20,497 nucleotides of DNA from CAMNAO01 sp045605145 (GTDB lineage Bacteria; Bacillota; Clostridia; Oscillospirales; Oscillospiraceae): contig JAZUPH010000003.1 of the NCBI GenBank assembly GCA_045605145.1, forward strand, positions 1 to 20,497, written 5' to 3'. The notes beneath the pieces are model-generated. The model was given only the letters and a program-made list of their open reading frames with translations. It searched no databases and was not told where the DNA came from. Position numbers and translations under genes: made by a program. How positions within the stretch are numbered: the stretch's first letter is position 1; the number at the start of each line of letters is the position of its first letter. This document shows, piece after piece, positions 14,807 through 20,497 of the stretch.

Positions 14807-15390
14807 TGCTTATCTTGCTTCGCCTTTACTGGGAATTTCTAAAGATAGGCCTGTTTGCCATCGGCGGCGGCCTTGCCACGGTGCCCTTCCTGTACGCCCT
14901 TGGGGAAAAGACTGGCTGGTTTACCGCCGCCACCGTTGCGGACATGATCGCCGTCAGTGAGTCCACACCCGGCCCCATCGGCGTGAACATGGCAACCTAT
15001 GTTGGCAACAACATCGCGGGTATTGCCGGCGGAGTGATCGCCACACTTGGCCTTATCACACCCTGCATTATCGTTATTCTCATCGTTGCCGCTTTCCTCA
15101 AGAGCTTCAAGGACAATAAGTATGTCGGCGCGGTGTTCCACGGCCTGCGCCCGGCATCCACCGGTCTGATCGCTGCCAGCGGCCTGTCCGTCGCGGTACT
15201 TTGCTTTGTTGACAAGGCCGCGTTTGCCACCGGCGACCTGTTGGGCGTGCTTGATTACAAGGCGCTGATCCTTGCTGCTGTGATCCTTGTGCTGACCCGC
15301 TGGGTAAAGCCCACGAAGAAACTGCACCCCATAGTGTTCATTGCCGTGTCAGCGGTGGTTGGCATTGTGTTCGGCTTCGGCGGTGCCTGA
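14806..15390 (+). CDS. CHR-family (chromate-type) transporter, second subunit
   Basis: 194-residue membrane protein, paralogue of the preceding subunit: FAIGGGLATVPFLYALGEKTGW, then ESTPGPIGVNMATYVGNNIAG, then GGVIATLGLITPCIIVILIVAAF, in the same order as its partner. AAGGAGG (14791-14797) lies inside the end of the first gene, 8 nt before this ATG. Together the halves rebuild the two-domain architecture of long-chain CHR proteins. The 3' end overlaps the 3' end of the opposite gene by 42 bp (15349-15390), and no terminator is visible. Confidence 0.88.
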   Translation: MLILLRLYWEFLKIGLFAIGGGLATVPFLYALGEKTGWFTAATVADMIAVSESTPGPIGVNMATYVGNNIAGIAGGVIATLGLITPCIIVILIVAAFLKSFKDNKYVGAVFHGLRPASTGLIAASGLSVAVLCFVDKAAFATGDLLGVLDYKALILAAVILVLTRWVKPTKKLHPIVFIAVSAVVGIVFGFGGA

Positions 15391-16176
15391 GGATCCGACG
15401 ATCTGCCGCAGAAGCGGCTCCAGCTCCTGCCAGAAATGCCTGACCTCCGGCCAGGCGATAAACACCGACTCCGCACCCGCCGCGAAAGCTGAGCGCACTC
15501 TCATAGCCATTGTGTTCGCGTCATCCCACAGGATCAGCCGTTCGCCGCGTTCGTCGGACAGGACGGAGTACATTGCCTCCAACTCCCTTGACATGAAGAT
15601 GCCACCTCCTGCGGCCTTGGCCATAGCCTGCGCCTCGCCGGGGGAGAGGAGACGCCCCTTGCCGCGCCCGGGCAGCCTGTACTCGCTGCTTCTTACCGGC
15701 AGATTCAGGGCAAAGCCGCGCCCCTTATTTGCGGCACAGATACGCCTCAGCAGCGCCGTGACACTCCCGTCAGCAGGCGCTGCTGTTATTATGCGCAGGG
15801 CGCTTATATTGCATATACACTCCTGCGGCAGATACAGCTTCAGTCCATGCCTTTCCAGCGCCGGCTGCAGGGCGCTGAGCATGGACAGCACTGGGCGTTC
15901 CTGCCGCCCGCTGATGTCCAGCATTACGCCCTCATAGTTCATCAGCATACATTCCCGCAGTATCTGTCCTGCCAGCTCACCGCCGCCTGCGGCAGATGCG
16001 CCTATGCTGTCGGCTATCATAAGGCCGCGGCGCAGATAGAACTGCCCCCGCGCCCGATACAGGCGAAAATCCCTGCCTATGCGATAGGCAAGGTGGGCCG
16101 GGGTAAATAGCCCTGCGCAGGGCGGCCCTGACTCTTCCGGTGGGATGACGAGATGGATTTTTGCCGCTTTCACCAC
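15349..16176 (-). CDS. Uncharacterised protein, possibly a degenerate TIM-barrel (GH18-like)
   Basis: 275 residues, cytosolic by appearance (no signal peptide or TM segment). Not recognised by family. A strand-helix rhythm suggests an alpha/beta barrel: LMIADSIG, then YEGVMLDISGRQERP, LKLYLPQEC, GRGFALNLPV, GGGIFMSRELEAMYSVL, ERLILWDD, GAESVFIAWPEV. YEGVMLDIS sits where GH18-like hydrolases have a D-G-x-x-x-D-x-E strand, but the catalytic Glu is absent, so an enzymatic role is doubtful (inference only). The start is GTG at 16176, chosen for GGAGG (16188-16184) 7 nt upstream; the next codon is also GTG. It is divergent from the M24 peptidase gene and convergent with the CHR pair. The frame is believed real because of the RBS and the balanced protein composition. 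Confidence 0.6.
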   Translation of the reverse strand: MVKAAKIHLVIPPEESGPPCAGLFTPAHLAYRIGRDFRLYRARGQFYLRRGLMIADSIGASAAGGGELAGQILRECMLMNYEGVMLDISGRQERPVLSMLSALQPALERHGLKLYLPQECICNISALRIITAAPADGSVTALLRRICAANKGRGFALNLPVRSSEYRLPGRGKGRLLSPGEAQAMAKAAGGGIFMSRELEAMYSVLSDERGERLILWDDANTMAMRVRSAFAAGAESVFIAWPEVRHFWQELEPLLRQIVGSSGTAEAEHNANHR

Positions 16177-16205
16177 TGTACAACCTCCGTTTTGTGGGGT
16201 ATAAT
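16177..16205 (+). promoter_or_regulatory. Promoter of the M24 peptidase gene, overlapping the divergent gene's control region
   Basis: TGTACA (16177-16182), 17-bp spacer, perfect TATAAT (16200-16205). On the minus strand TATTAT (16206-16201) could act as a -10 for the divergent gene, though its -35 is poor. Confidence 0.5.
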
Positions 16206-16216
16206 ACTCGTATATA

Positions 16217-16251
16217 GCCCGTCCCTGCCGGGTACGGGCGTCATGCTTTTT
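16217..16251 (+). other. Leader hairpin with T run upstream of the M24 peptidase gene
   Basis: GCCCGT (16217-16222) pairs with ACGGGC (16234-16239); a T5 run follows at 16247-16251, seven bases after the stem. It may be a weak attenuator or an operator. It lies between the promoter and the start codon. Confidence 0.3.
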
Positions 16252-16301
16252 GTTAATTATATTTTGGCGCGGCTGGAATATGCCCGCCGGGGAGGTATTA
16301 T

Positions 16302-17366
16302 ATGGATCACATCAGCAACATACAGAAAAAGCTGGCAGAGCGCGAGCTGGACGGAATTTTCCTTACCGGCGCGTCAAACGTGTTTTACGCCACGGGCTTC
16401 CCCGGCTGGGACTGCACTACCCTGGTCACTGCCGACGGCGCATGGCTTTTCACCGACTCCCGCTATATTGAGGCGGCGAGCAATGCGGTAAAGAGCGCAG
16501 TGGTGCTGGAAACCAACCGCGACAACAGCCTTATCTCCAGAGTTAATGATGTCATTGCCGGCTGCGGCATCAAAAAGCTGGGCATTGAAGAGCGCTCTTT
16601 GTCTTACAGGAGCTATCTGACTTATAACGAGAAGTTTGGCGTTGAGCTGGTCCCCTCCCAGTCCCTTATGGATGAGCTGCGTGCCGTGAAGAGCCGTGAA
16701 GAGCTTGAGATCATGATCAAGGCCCAGCGCATTGCCGAGGCCGCTTTTAACGAGACCGTGGCCAATATCCGCATGGACATGACCGAGACTGAGCTTGCCG
16801 CCGAGCTGGTTTATAAAATGATCTGCCACGGTGCGTCCGATAAGTCCTTCAACATCATCGCCGTCAGCGGCGAGAAGTCCAGCATGCCCCACGGCGTGCC
16901 CGAGAACCGCAAGCTGCGCAAGGGTTTCCTCACCATCGATTTTGGCGCGAAGTATCAGGGCTACTGCTCCGACACCACCAGAACCATCTGCCTTGGCGAC
17001 CCCGATGCCGAGATGGAGAAGATCTATTACACTGTTCTTCGCGCACAGCAGGCGGGCATCGACGCTGCTAAGGGCGGCATGATCGGCCGTGACATTGACG
17101 CCGCCGCCCGTAAGGTGATAGACGATGCCGGCTACGGCAAGTATTTCGGCCACTCCTTCGGCCACAGCCTGGGCATCGATGTACATGAGAGTCCCAACGC
17201 CGCCCCCTCCGAGACCCGCCCCATTCCCGTGGGTGCAGTCATCTCCGCAGAGCCCGGCATCTACATCCCCGGCAAGTACGGCGTGCGTATTGAGGACGTT
17301 CTCTACCTGACCGAGGACGGGTGCGAGGATATCACCTGCCTGCCCAAGGAGCTGATTGTTATTTAA
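16302..17366 (+). CDS. M24-family Xaa-Pro peptidase
   Basis: Cytosolic metallopeptidase of the pita-bread (M24) fold, 354 residues, releasing residues next to proline from peptides (aminopeptidase P or prolidase type). An N-terminal creatinase-like domain (about 1-128) precedes the catalytic domain. The five metal ligands are visible: Asp213 (TIDFGA), Asp224 (SDTTRT), His288 (FGHSLGIDVHES), Glu317 (SAEPGIY) and Glu331 (RIED). GGGGAGG (16289-16295) precedes the ATG by 6 nt. It lies just upstream of efp, a common pairing in Firmicutes, although efp also has its own promoter here. Whether it prefers dipeptides or longer substrates cannot be decided. Confidence 0.93.
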   Translation: MDHISNIQKKLAERELDGIFLTGASNVFYATGFPGWDCTTLVTADGAWLFTDSRYIEAASNAVKSAVVLETNRDNSLISRVNDVIAGCGIKKLGIEERSLSYRSYLTYNEKFGVELVPSQSLMDELRAVKSREELEIMIKAQRIAEAAFNETVANIRMDMTETELAAELVYKMICHGASDKSFNIIAVSGEKSSMPHGVPENRKLRKGFLTIDFGAKYQGYCSDTTRTICLGDPDAEMEKIYYTVLRAQQAGIDAAKGGMIGRDIDAAARKVIDDAGYGKYFGHSFGHSLGIDVHESPNAAPSETRPIPVGAVISAEPGIYIPGKYGVRIEDVLYLTEDGCEDITCLPKELIVI

Positions 17367-17388
17367 GTGTCCAATTTGCAATAAACAC

Positions 17389-17417
17389 TTGCAAATATGC
17401 ACAATATGGTATAAAAT
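17389..17417 (+). promoter_or_regulatory. Promoter of efp
   Basis: TTGCAA (17389-17394), 17-bp spacer, TAAAAT (17412-17417). A second TTGCAA lies at 17376-17381. No terminator separates efp from the peptidase gene, so read-through is also likely. Confidence 0.55.
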
Positions 17418-17483
17418 ATTACGCGGCTATGTATGCCTGATAAAGATTTTATTTGTATTTATAGATTTTAGGAGGATATTTCA

Positions 17484-18047
17484 GTGATTACTGCAGGCGA
17501 TTTCAGAAACGGTGTTACCTTTGAGATGGACGGCAAGGTTATGCAGGTCGTCGAGTTCCAGCATGTTAAGCCCGGCAAGGGTGCCGCTTTCGTAAGAACC
17601 AAGATGCGCAATGTCATTACCGGCGCCGTGACCGAGACTTCTTTCAACCCCACCGATAAGTTTGAGAATGCCACTGTTGAGCGCAGAACCATGGAATACA
17701 GCTACAATGACGAGAACCTGTATTACTTCATGGATCCCGAGACCTATGAGCTTGAGCCCATTGATGAGAGCGTTCTGAATGACAACTTCAAGTTCGTCAA
17801 AGAGAACATGGAGTGCACCGTCCATTCCTACAAGGGCAAGGTATTCAACGTAGATCCTCCCACCTTTGTTGACCTGATCGTAACCAAGTCCGATCCCGGT
17901 GAGCGCGGCAACACCGCCACCAACGTCACCAAGCCCGCAACTCTTGAGACCGGCGCTGAGATCAAGGTTCCTCTGTTTATCAACGAGGGCGACAAAATCC
18001 GCATTGATACCCGCACCGGCGAGTATCTTGAGAGATCCAAGAACTGA
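17484..18047 (+). CDS. efp: Elongation factor P
   Basis: 187 residues, the standard EF-P length. It binds between the ribosomal P and E sites and rescues ribosomes stalled on proline runs. Three beta-barrel domains are recognisable: KOW-like N-terminal domain with the tip KPGKGAAF (Lys32, the residue modified in many bacteria), middle domain (YYFMDPETYE), and C-terminal domain ending GDKIRIDTRTGEYLER. The start is GTG with AGGAGG (17470-17475) 8 nt upstream. No epmA, epmB, earP or ymfI-like modification gene is present in the window. It is followed after 41 nt by the acidic zinc-ribbon gene, probably co-transcribed. Confidence 0.98.
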   Translation: MITAGDFRNGVTFEMDGKVMQVVEFQHVKPGKGAAFVRTKMRNVITGAVTETSFNPTDKFENATVERRTMEYSYNDENLYYFMDPETYELEPIDESVLNDNFKFVKENMECTVHSYKGKVFNVDPPTFVDLIVTKSDPGERGNTATNVTKPATLETGAEIKVPLFINEGDKIRIDTRTGEYLERSKN

Positions 18048-18088
18048 TAACACAAAACCGGCATATTTTGATTAAGGAGGCAACATCA

Positions 18089-18514
18089 ATGACAGTATCT
18101 GAGAAAGTGGCATATCTGAAAGGTTTGGCGGCAGGCATCGCAATGAGCGCCGATTCTAACGAGGGTAAGCTCTTTGCGGCGATCATCGACGCACTGCAGG
18201 AGGTTGCTGACGAGATCGAGGACATCAACTACACCATGTTTGAGCTTGGTGAAGAGATCGACGCCGTTTCATCCGACCTTGCCGATGTTGAAGACGTGGT
18301 TTTTGACGACGATGATGACGACGATGATGATGACGACGATGATGACGATGACGATTGGGACGATGACGACGAGATATACGGCGTGACCTGCCCCAACTGC
18401 AGCGCCGAGATTCCCGTCACCGCCGAGCAGGTTGAGGACGGCGAGATCGTCTGCCCCAACTGCGGACAGGAGCTTGAGCTGGAGTACGACGAGGACGAGG
18501 AGTACGACGACTGA
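18089..18514 (+). CDS. Poly-aspartate zinc-ribbon protein (CD1247 N-terminal domain type)
   Basis: 141-residue very acidic cytosolic protein. The N-terminal part (MTVSEKVAYLKGLAAGI, EGKLFAAIIDALQEVADEIEDI) matches the small clostridial family named after C. difficile CD1247, whose function is unknown. It is followed by an uninterrupted run of 17 Asp, Trp, then 4 Asp, and a zinc ribbon with C101-P-N-C104 and C122-P-N-C125, and an acidic tail. The ATG at 18089 was chosen because AAGGAGG (18074-18080) is 8 nt upstream; the open frame extends earlier without support. It lies 41 nt after efp with no terminator between, so it is likely co-expressed with the translation factor. Confidence 0.85.
   Translation: MTVSEKVAYLKGLAAGIAMSADSNEGKLFAAIIDALQEVADEIEDINYTMFELGEEIDAVSSDLADVEDVVFDDDDDDDDDDDDDDDDDWDDDDEIYGVTCPNCSAEIPVTAEQVEDGEIVCPNCGQELELEYDEDEEYDD
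18305..18355 (+). repeat. GAC/GAT trinucleotide tract coding 17 Asp
   Basis: 51 bases of mixed GAC and GAT codons with no interruption. A tract of this sort can gain or lose codons by slippage without changing the frame. Confidence 0.9.
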
Positions 18515-18549
18515 GTCGCCCACTGACAGCATAATACAATCGCAACAAC

Positions 18550-18591
18550 AAGCGCCGACGGGAGTGCTCCGTCGGCGCTTTGCCTGTTTTT
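18550..18591 (+). terminator. Terminator of the efp operon
   Basis: 12-bp stem (18550-18561 with 18569-18580) with seven-base loop, then TGCCTG and a T5 run. Confidence 0.85.
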
Positions 18592-18598
18592 ACCGTAA

Positions 18599-18627
18599 TT
18601 GACTTTGAGGTGTCAATGTAATATAAT
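18599..18627 (+). promoter_or_regulatory. Promoter of the DUF3048 lipoprotein gene
   Basis: TTGACT (18599-18604), 17-bp spacer, perfect TATAAT (18622-18627). The leader is about 25 nt. An out-of-frame ATG-TGA start-stop pair (18652-18657) lies between the RBS and the true start. Confidence 0.7.
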
Positions 18628-18658
18628 AGGATAAACTGTCTGAAGGAGGAAATGTGAA

Positions 18659-19903
18659 ATGAAGAGGATTTTCTGTCTCTTTATCACATTTGTGATGATT
18701 CTGTGCGTTTTTACCGGCTGTAACGCCGGGGAAAACGAATCATATTACGAGGGGCAGACCTTGATTGATGAAGTTGAGGATGTTACCGCAGATTTCAATG
18801 GAGGAGAGCCTGAGCAGGGAACTGAAGATACAGTGACAGCAGAAGTCCCGCAGGATGAGCCGGAAACACAGCCTGATGAAACTGGGAGTGAAGGCTCTGT
18901 TGAGGTGGATCCCGGTGAGGAGGGGCCTGTTGAAGAAGAGCCCGCTGAAGAAGAGCCTGTTGAAGAAGAACCTGTATCTCCCTTTACCCATCCTTTAACC
19001 GGTGAACCGATGGACAATGATATCAGCGAATATCGTCCCTTTGCCATCATGCTCGATAACGGAATTGAAGCCCTGCCGCAGGACGGCATTTCCTATGCAG
19101 ACATTCTGTATGAAATGACCGCCTATGCCGGCGGCGCCACCCGTTGTATGGGCGTGTTCCAGGATATCAGCGTGGTTGATATTATCGGCGGCATACGCAG
19201 TTGCCGTTCTCAGTTCGTTGATGTTGCGCTGGCCTATGATGCGATATATGTTCATGTGGGCGGCTCTCAGGAGGGGCTTGCGCGGATGCGCAGTACCGGC
19301 TGCACAGATATAGACGATACCGGCATCGGCTGGCTGTACCGCGACCCTTGGCGCCAGGCCAATATCGGTTACACCCACAGCGTTGTAATGGACACTGCAC
19401 GGGTTCTTGAAGAGATTGAGGACGCCGGCTATCGTACAAGGCATGAAGAAGACTATTCTTATGGCCTCACTTTCACTGCCATACCCTCAATGCCTGATGG
19501 CGTTTACGCCCCCAAAGCTGAAGTGAACCACGGTGGAAACAAGTCCACATTCTTTGACTACAACGAAGAAACGGGACTTTATTATGCTACCCAGTACGGT
19601 AATCCGTGGATAGACCGGGCAACCGACGAGCAGCTTTGCTTTACAAATCTGCTGTTTATTGAGGTGACCGGGCGCTATTCTGAGGGCGAATACCTTCTGC
19701 AGACCACATACGGCGAAGGCAACGGCTACTATCTGTACGGCGGCCAGTGGATTGAGATCACCTGGTCCCGTGAGACTGTAAACGATCCCTTTGAGTATTT
19801 CTATCTTGACGGCACGCCGCTTTCCCTTGCCGTCGGCAAGACTTACGTGGGCATCTGGACCCAGTACGGTTATGTGAATTTTGATATTGAACAAGACAGT
19901 TAA
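18659..19903 (+). CDS. DUF3048 (YerB-like) lipoprotein
   Basis: 414-residue exported lipoprotein of unknown biochemical role. The N-terminus MKRIFCLFITFVMILCVFTGC has a lipobox-like end (FTGC; Phe rather than Leu at -3), so it should be lipid-anchored outside the membrane. An acidic, disordered linker of Glu, Pro and Asp (about 24-117) precedes the DUF3048 core, which shows the family lines PLTGEPM, YRPFAIMLDN, ADILYEMTAYAGGATR, GGIRSCRSQFVDVALAYDAIYVHVGGS and a C-terminal YLYGGQWIEITWSRE / GKTYVGI part. AAGGAGG (18643-18649) is 9 nt before the ATG. It has its own promoter and terminator. YerB of B. subtilis is the best-known relative; the function there is unsettled. Confidence 0.9.
   Translation: MKRIFCLFITFVMILCVFTGCNAGENESYYEGQTLIDEVEDVTADFNGGEPEQGTEDTVTAEVPQDEPETQPDETGSEGSVEVDPGEEGPVEEEPAEEEPVEEEPVSPFTHPLTGEPMDNDISEYRPFAIMLDNGIEALPQDGISYADILYEMTAYAGGATRCMGVFQDISVVDIIGGIRSCRSQFVDVALAYDAIYVHVGGSQEGLARMRSTGCTDIDDTGIGWLYRDPWRQANIGYTHSVVMDTARVLEEIEDAGYRTRHEEDYSYGLTFTAIPSMPDGVYAPKAEVNHGGNKSTFFDYNEETGLYYATQYGNPWIDRATDEQLCFTNLLFIEVTGRYSEGEYLLQTTYGEGNGYYLYGGQWIEITWSRETVNDPFEYFYLDGTPLSLAVGKTYVGIWTQYGYVNFDIEQDS
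18929..18973 (+). repeat. Three 15-bp repeats coding VEEEP/AEEEP
   Basis: Three nearly identical units start at 18929, 18944 and 18959 inside the acidic linker of the lipoprotein. They probably arose by slippage and set the linker length. Confidence 0.8.
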
Positions 19904-19911
19904 ACACAGCA

Positions 19912-19946
19912 AGCGGGTCGGGATAATTCCCGACCCGCTGTTATTT
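19912..19946 (+). terminator. Terminator of the DUF3048 gene
   Basis: Perfect 12-bp stem (19912-19923 with 19928-19939), loop TAAT, then a weak T-rich tail (GTTATTT). The stem strength makes termination likely despite the poor tail. Confidence 0.75.
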
Positions 19947-19995
19947 GCCGCAGTCTGCGTTCATTCTATGGGCAGATGCGGCATCCTGCCGGCGT

Positions 19996-20496
19996 TTACA
20001 GTTCGCTGCATAAAAGGGGATATGCGCTCTGCCTAATTACACCGGATGTCAGAATCTGCGCCTTGTCTGTGTTGCCCCAAAGCACGCCACCACATAAGTG
20101 TCCGTCGACGAACCAATACTTTCGGAAGCTACCCTCTATCTCGTTGCGGTACTCCAAAAGTTTGCAATTCTTGTTGTCTGATACAACTGTCCCAATGGAA
20201 AACAGCTTGATGTTCATTCCTTCAAAAGAGGTGCCATAGGGGACAGCGCTGTACTTCACATCATCACCTGCGGCGTTGGCACCCGCAACACGACCCTGCT
20301 CGGCAGCCTCAGGCCACAGCTGATAGTTCACTCCCTCAAGCTCGGCACAGTCACCGCAGGCGTATATGTCAGCAACGGATGTCTCCATTCTTTCTGTGAC
20401 GCAGACGGCCCGGCGGCATGTTATGCCTGTGTTCATTGCAACATCTGTTACTGCGGCGCTGCCGCAAGAGATTATAACAATATCTGCCGGGTACAT
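19996..20496 (-). CDS. FAD-dependent pyridine nucleotide-disulphide oxidoreductase, N-terminal part missing
   Basis: The last 166 residues of a flavoenzyme of the NADH oxidase / rubredoxin reductase / nitrite-reductase-like group; the gene continues past the window end. Seen: ADIVIISCGS (end of the NAD-binding domain), TSVADIYACGDCAE (FAD-binding GD motif) and WPEAAEQGRVAGANAAG, the helix that follows it in this family. The C-terminal domain (YGTSFEGMNIKLFSIGTV, FVDGHLCGGVLWG) matches the reductase dimerisation region. It would transfer electrons from NAD(P)H to rubredoxin, oxygen or another acceptor; the part that would tell which is outside the window. The first Met read is most likely internal. 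Confidence 0.9.
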   Translation of the reverse strand: MYPADIVIISCGSAAVTDVAMNTGITCRRAVCVTERMETSVADIYACGDCAELEGVNYQLWPEAAEQGRVAGANAAGDDVKYSAVPYGTSFEGMNIKLFSIGTVVSDNKNCKLLEYRNEIEGSFRKYWFVDGHLCGGVLWGNTDKAQILTSGVIRQSAYPLLCSEL

Positions 20497-20497
20497 G

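Noticed and set aside
16374..17402. Long minus-strand frame opposite the M24 peptidase gene
   Set aside because: The plus strand has all five metal ligands and a strong RBS; the minus product is a codon-bias artefact.
17481..18053. Minus-strand frame covering efp
   Set aside because: Exact shadow of elongation factor P.

Overview
The window looks like a chromosomal segment of a Gram-positive anaerobe of the Clostridia, most likely an Oscillospirales/Ruminococcaceae-type gut organism. This is inferred from strong AAGGAGG-type ribosome binding sites, GTG and TTG starts, a fairly GC-rich coding style, an M24 peptidase next to efp followed by a CD1247-type acidic zinc-ribbon protein, a YerB-like (DUF3048) lipoprotein and a sortase-type surface protein. 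No rRNA, tRNA, CRISPR, integrase or transposase is visible. Nearly every transcription unit has a readable sigma-A-like promoter and a hairpin terminator, so the operon borders are unusually clear.

Layout. 1-999: 3' part of a sodium:amino-acid/dicarboxylate symporter, then a terminator. 1184-2425: PlsC-type acyltransferase with a four-Cys zinc ribbon and a PH/GRAM-like tail. 2504-2736: strong promoter and a leader of about 200 nt that may be a riboswitch. 2737-6195: 1152-residue sortase-anchored protein of Cna-B/SpaA domains, four of them tandem copies. 6436-7125: PPP-family phosphatase. 7210-7869: RluA-type pseudouridine synthase. 7926-8846 and 9025-9522 (minus): MBL-fold hydrolase and flavodoxin-like protein, separately transcribed. 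9845-14080: secreted 1411-residue protein with a phage-tail-lysozyme domain, SH3-like domain, Ig-like region, InlB-type repeat and ten FN3 domains. 14249-15390: two-gene CHR (chromate-type) transporter. 15349-16176 (minus): unrecognised protein whose end overlaps the second CHR gene. 16302-18514: M24 peptidase, efp and the poly-Asp zinc-ribbon gene. 18659-19903: DUF3048 lipoprotein. 19996-end (minus): C-terminal part of a pyridine-nucleotide-disulphide oxidoreductase.

Two themes stand out. One is cell-envelope biology: the SpaA protein, the lysozyme/FN3 protein, the DUF3048 lipoprotein and the acyltransferase. The other is housekeeping translation and turnover: EF-P, the prolyl-type peptidase and the RNA modification enzyme. 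The points most worth a second look are the long leader ahead of the adhesin gene, the strict A-B alternation of FN3 types in the lysozyme protein, the acyltransferase fusion and the unrecognised gene at 15349-16176. All functional calls rest on reading motifs by eye; no database search was run.
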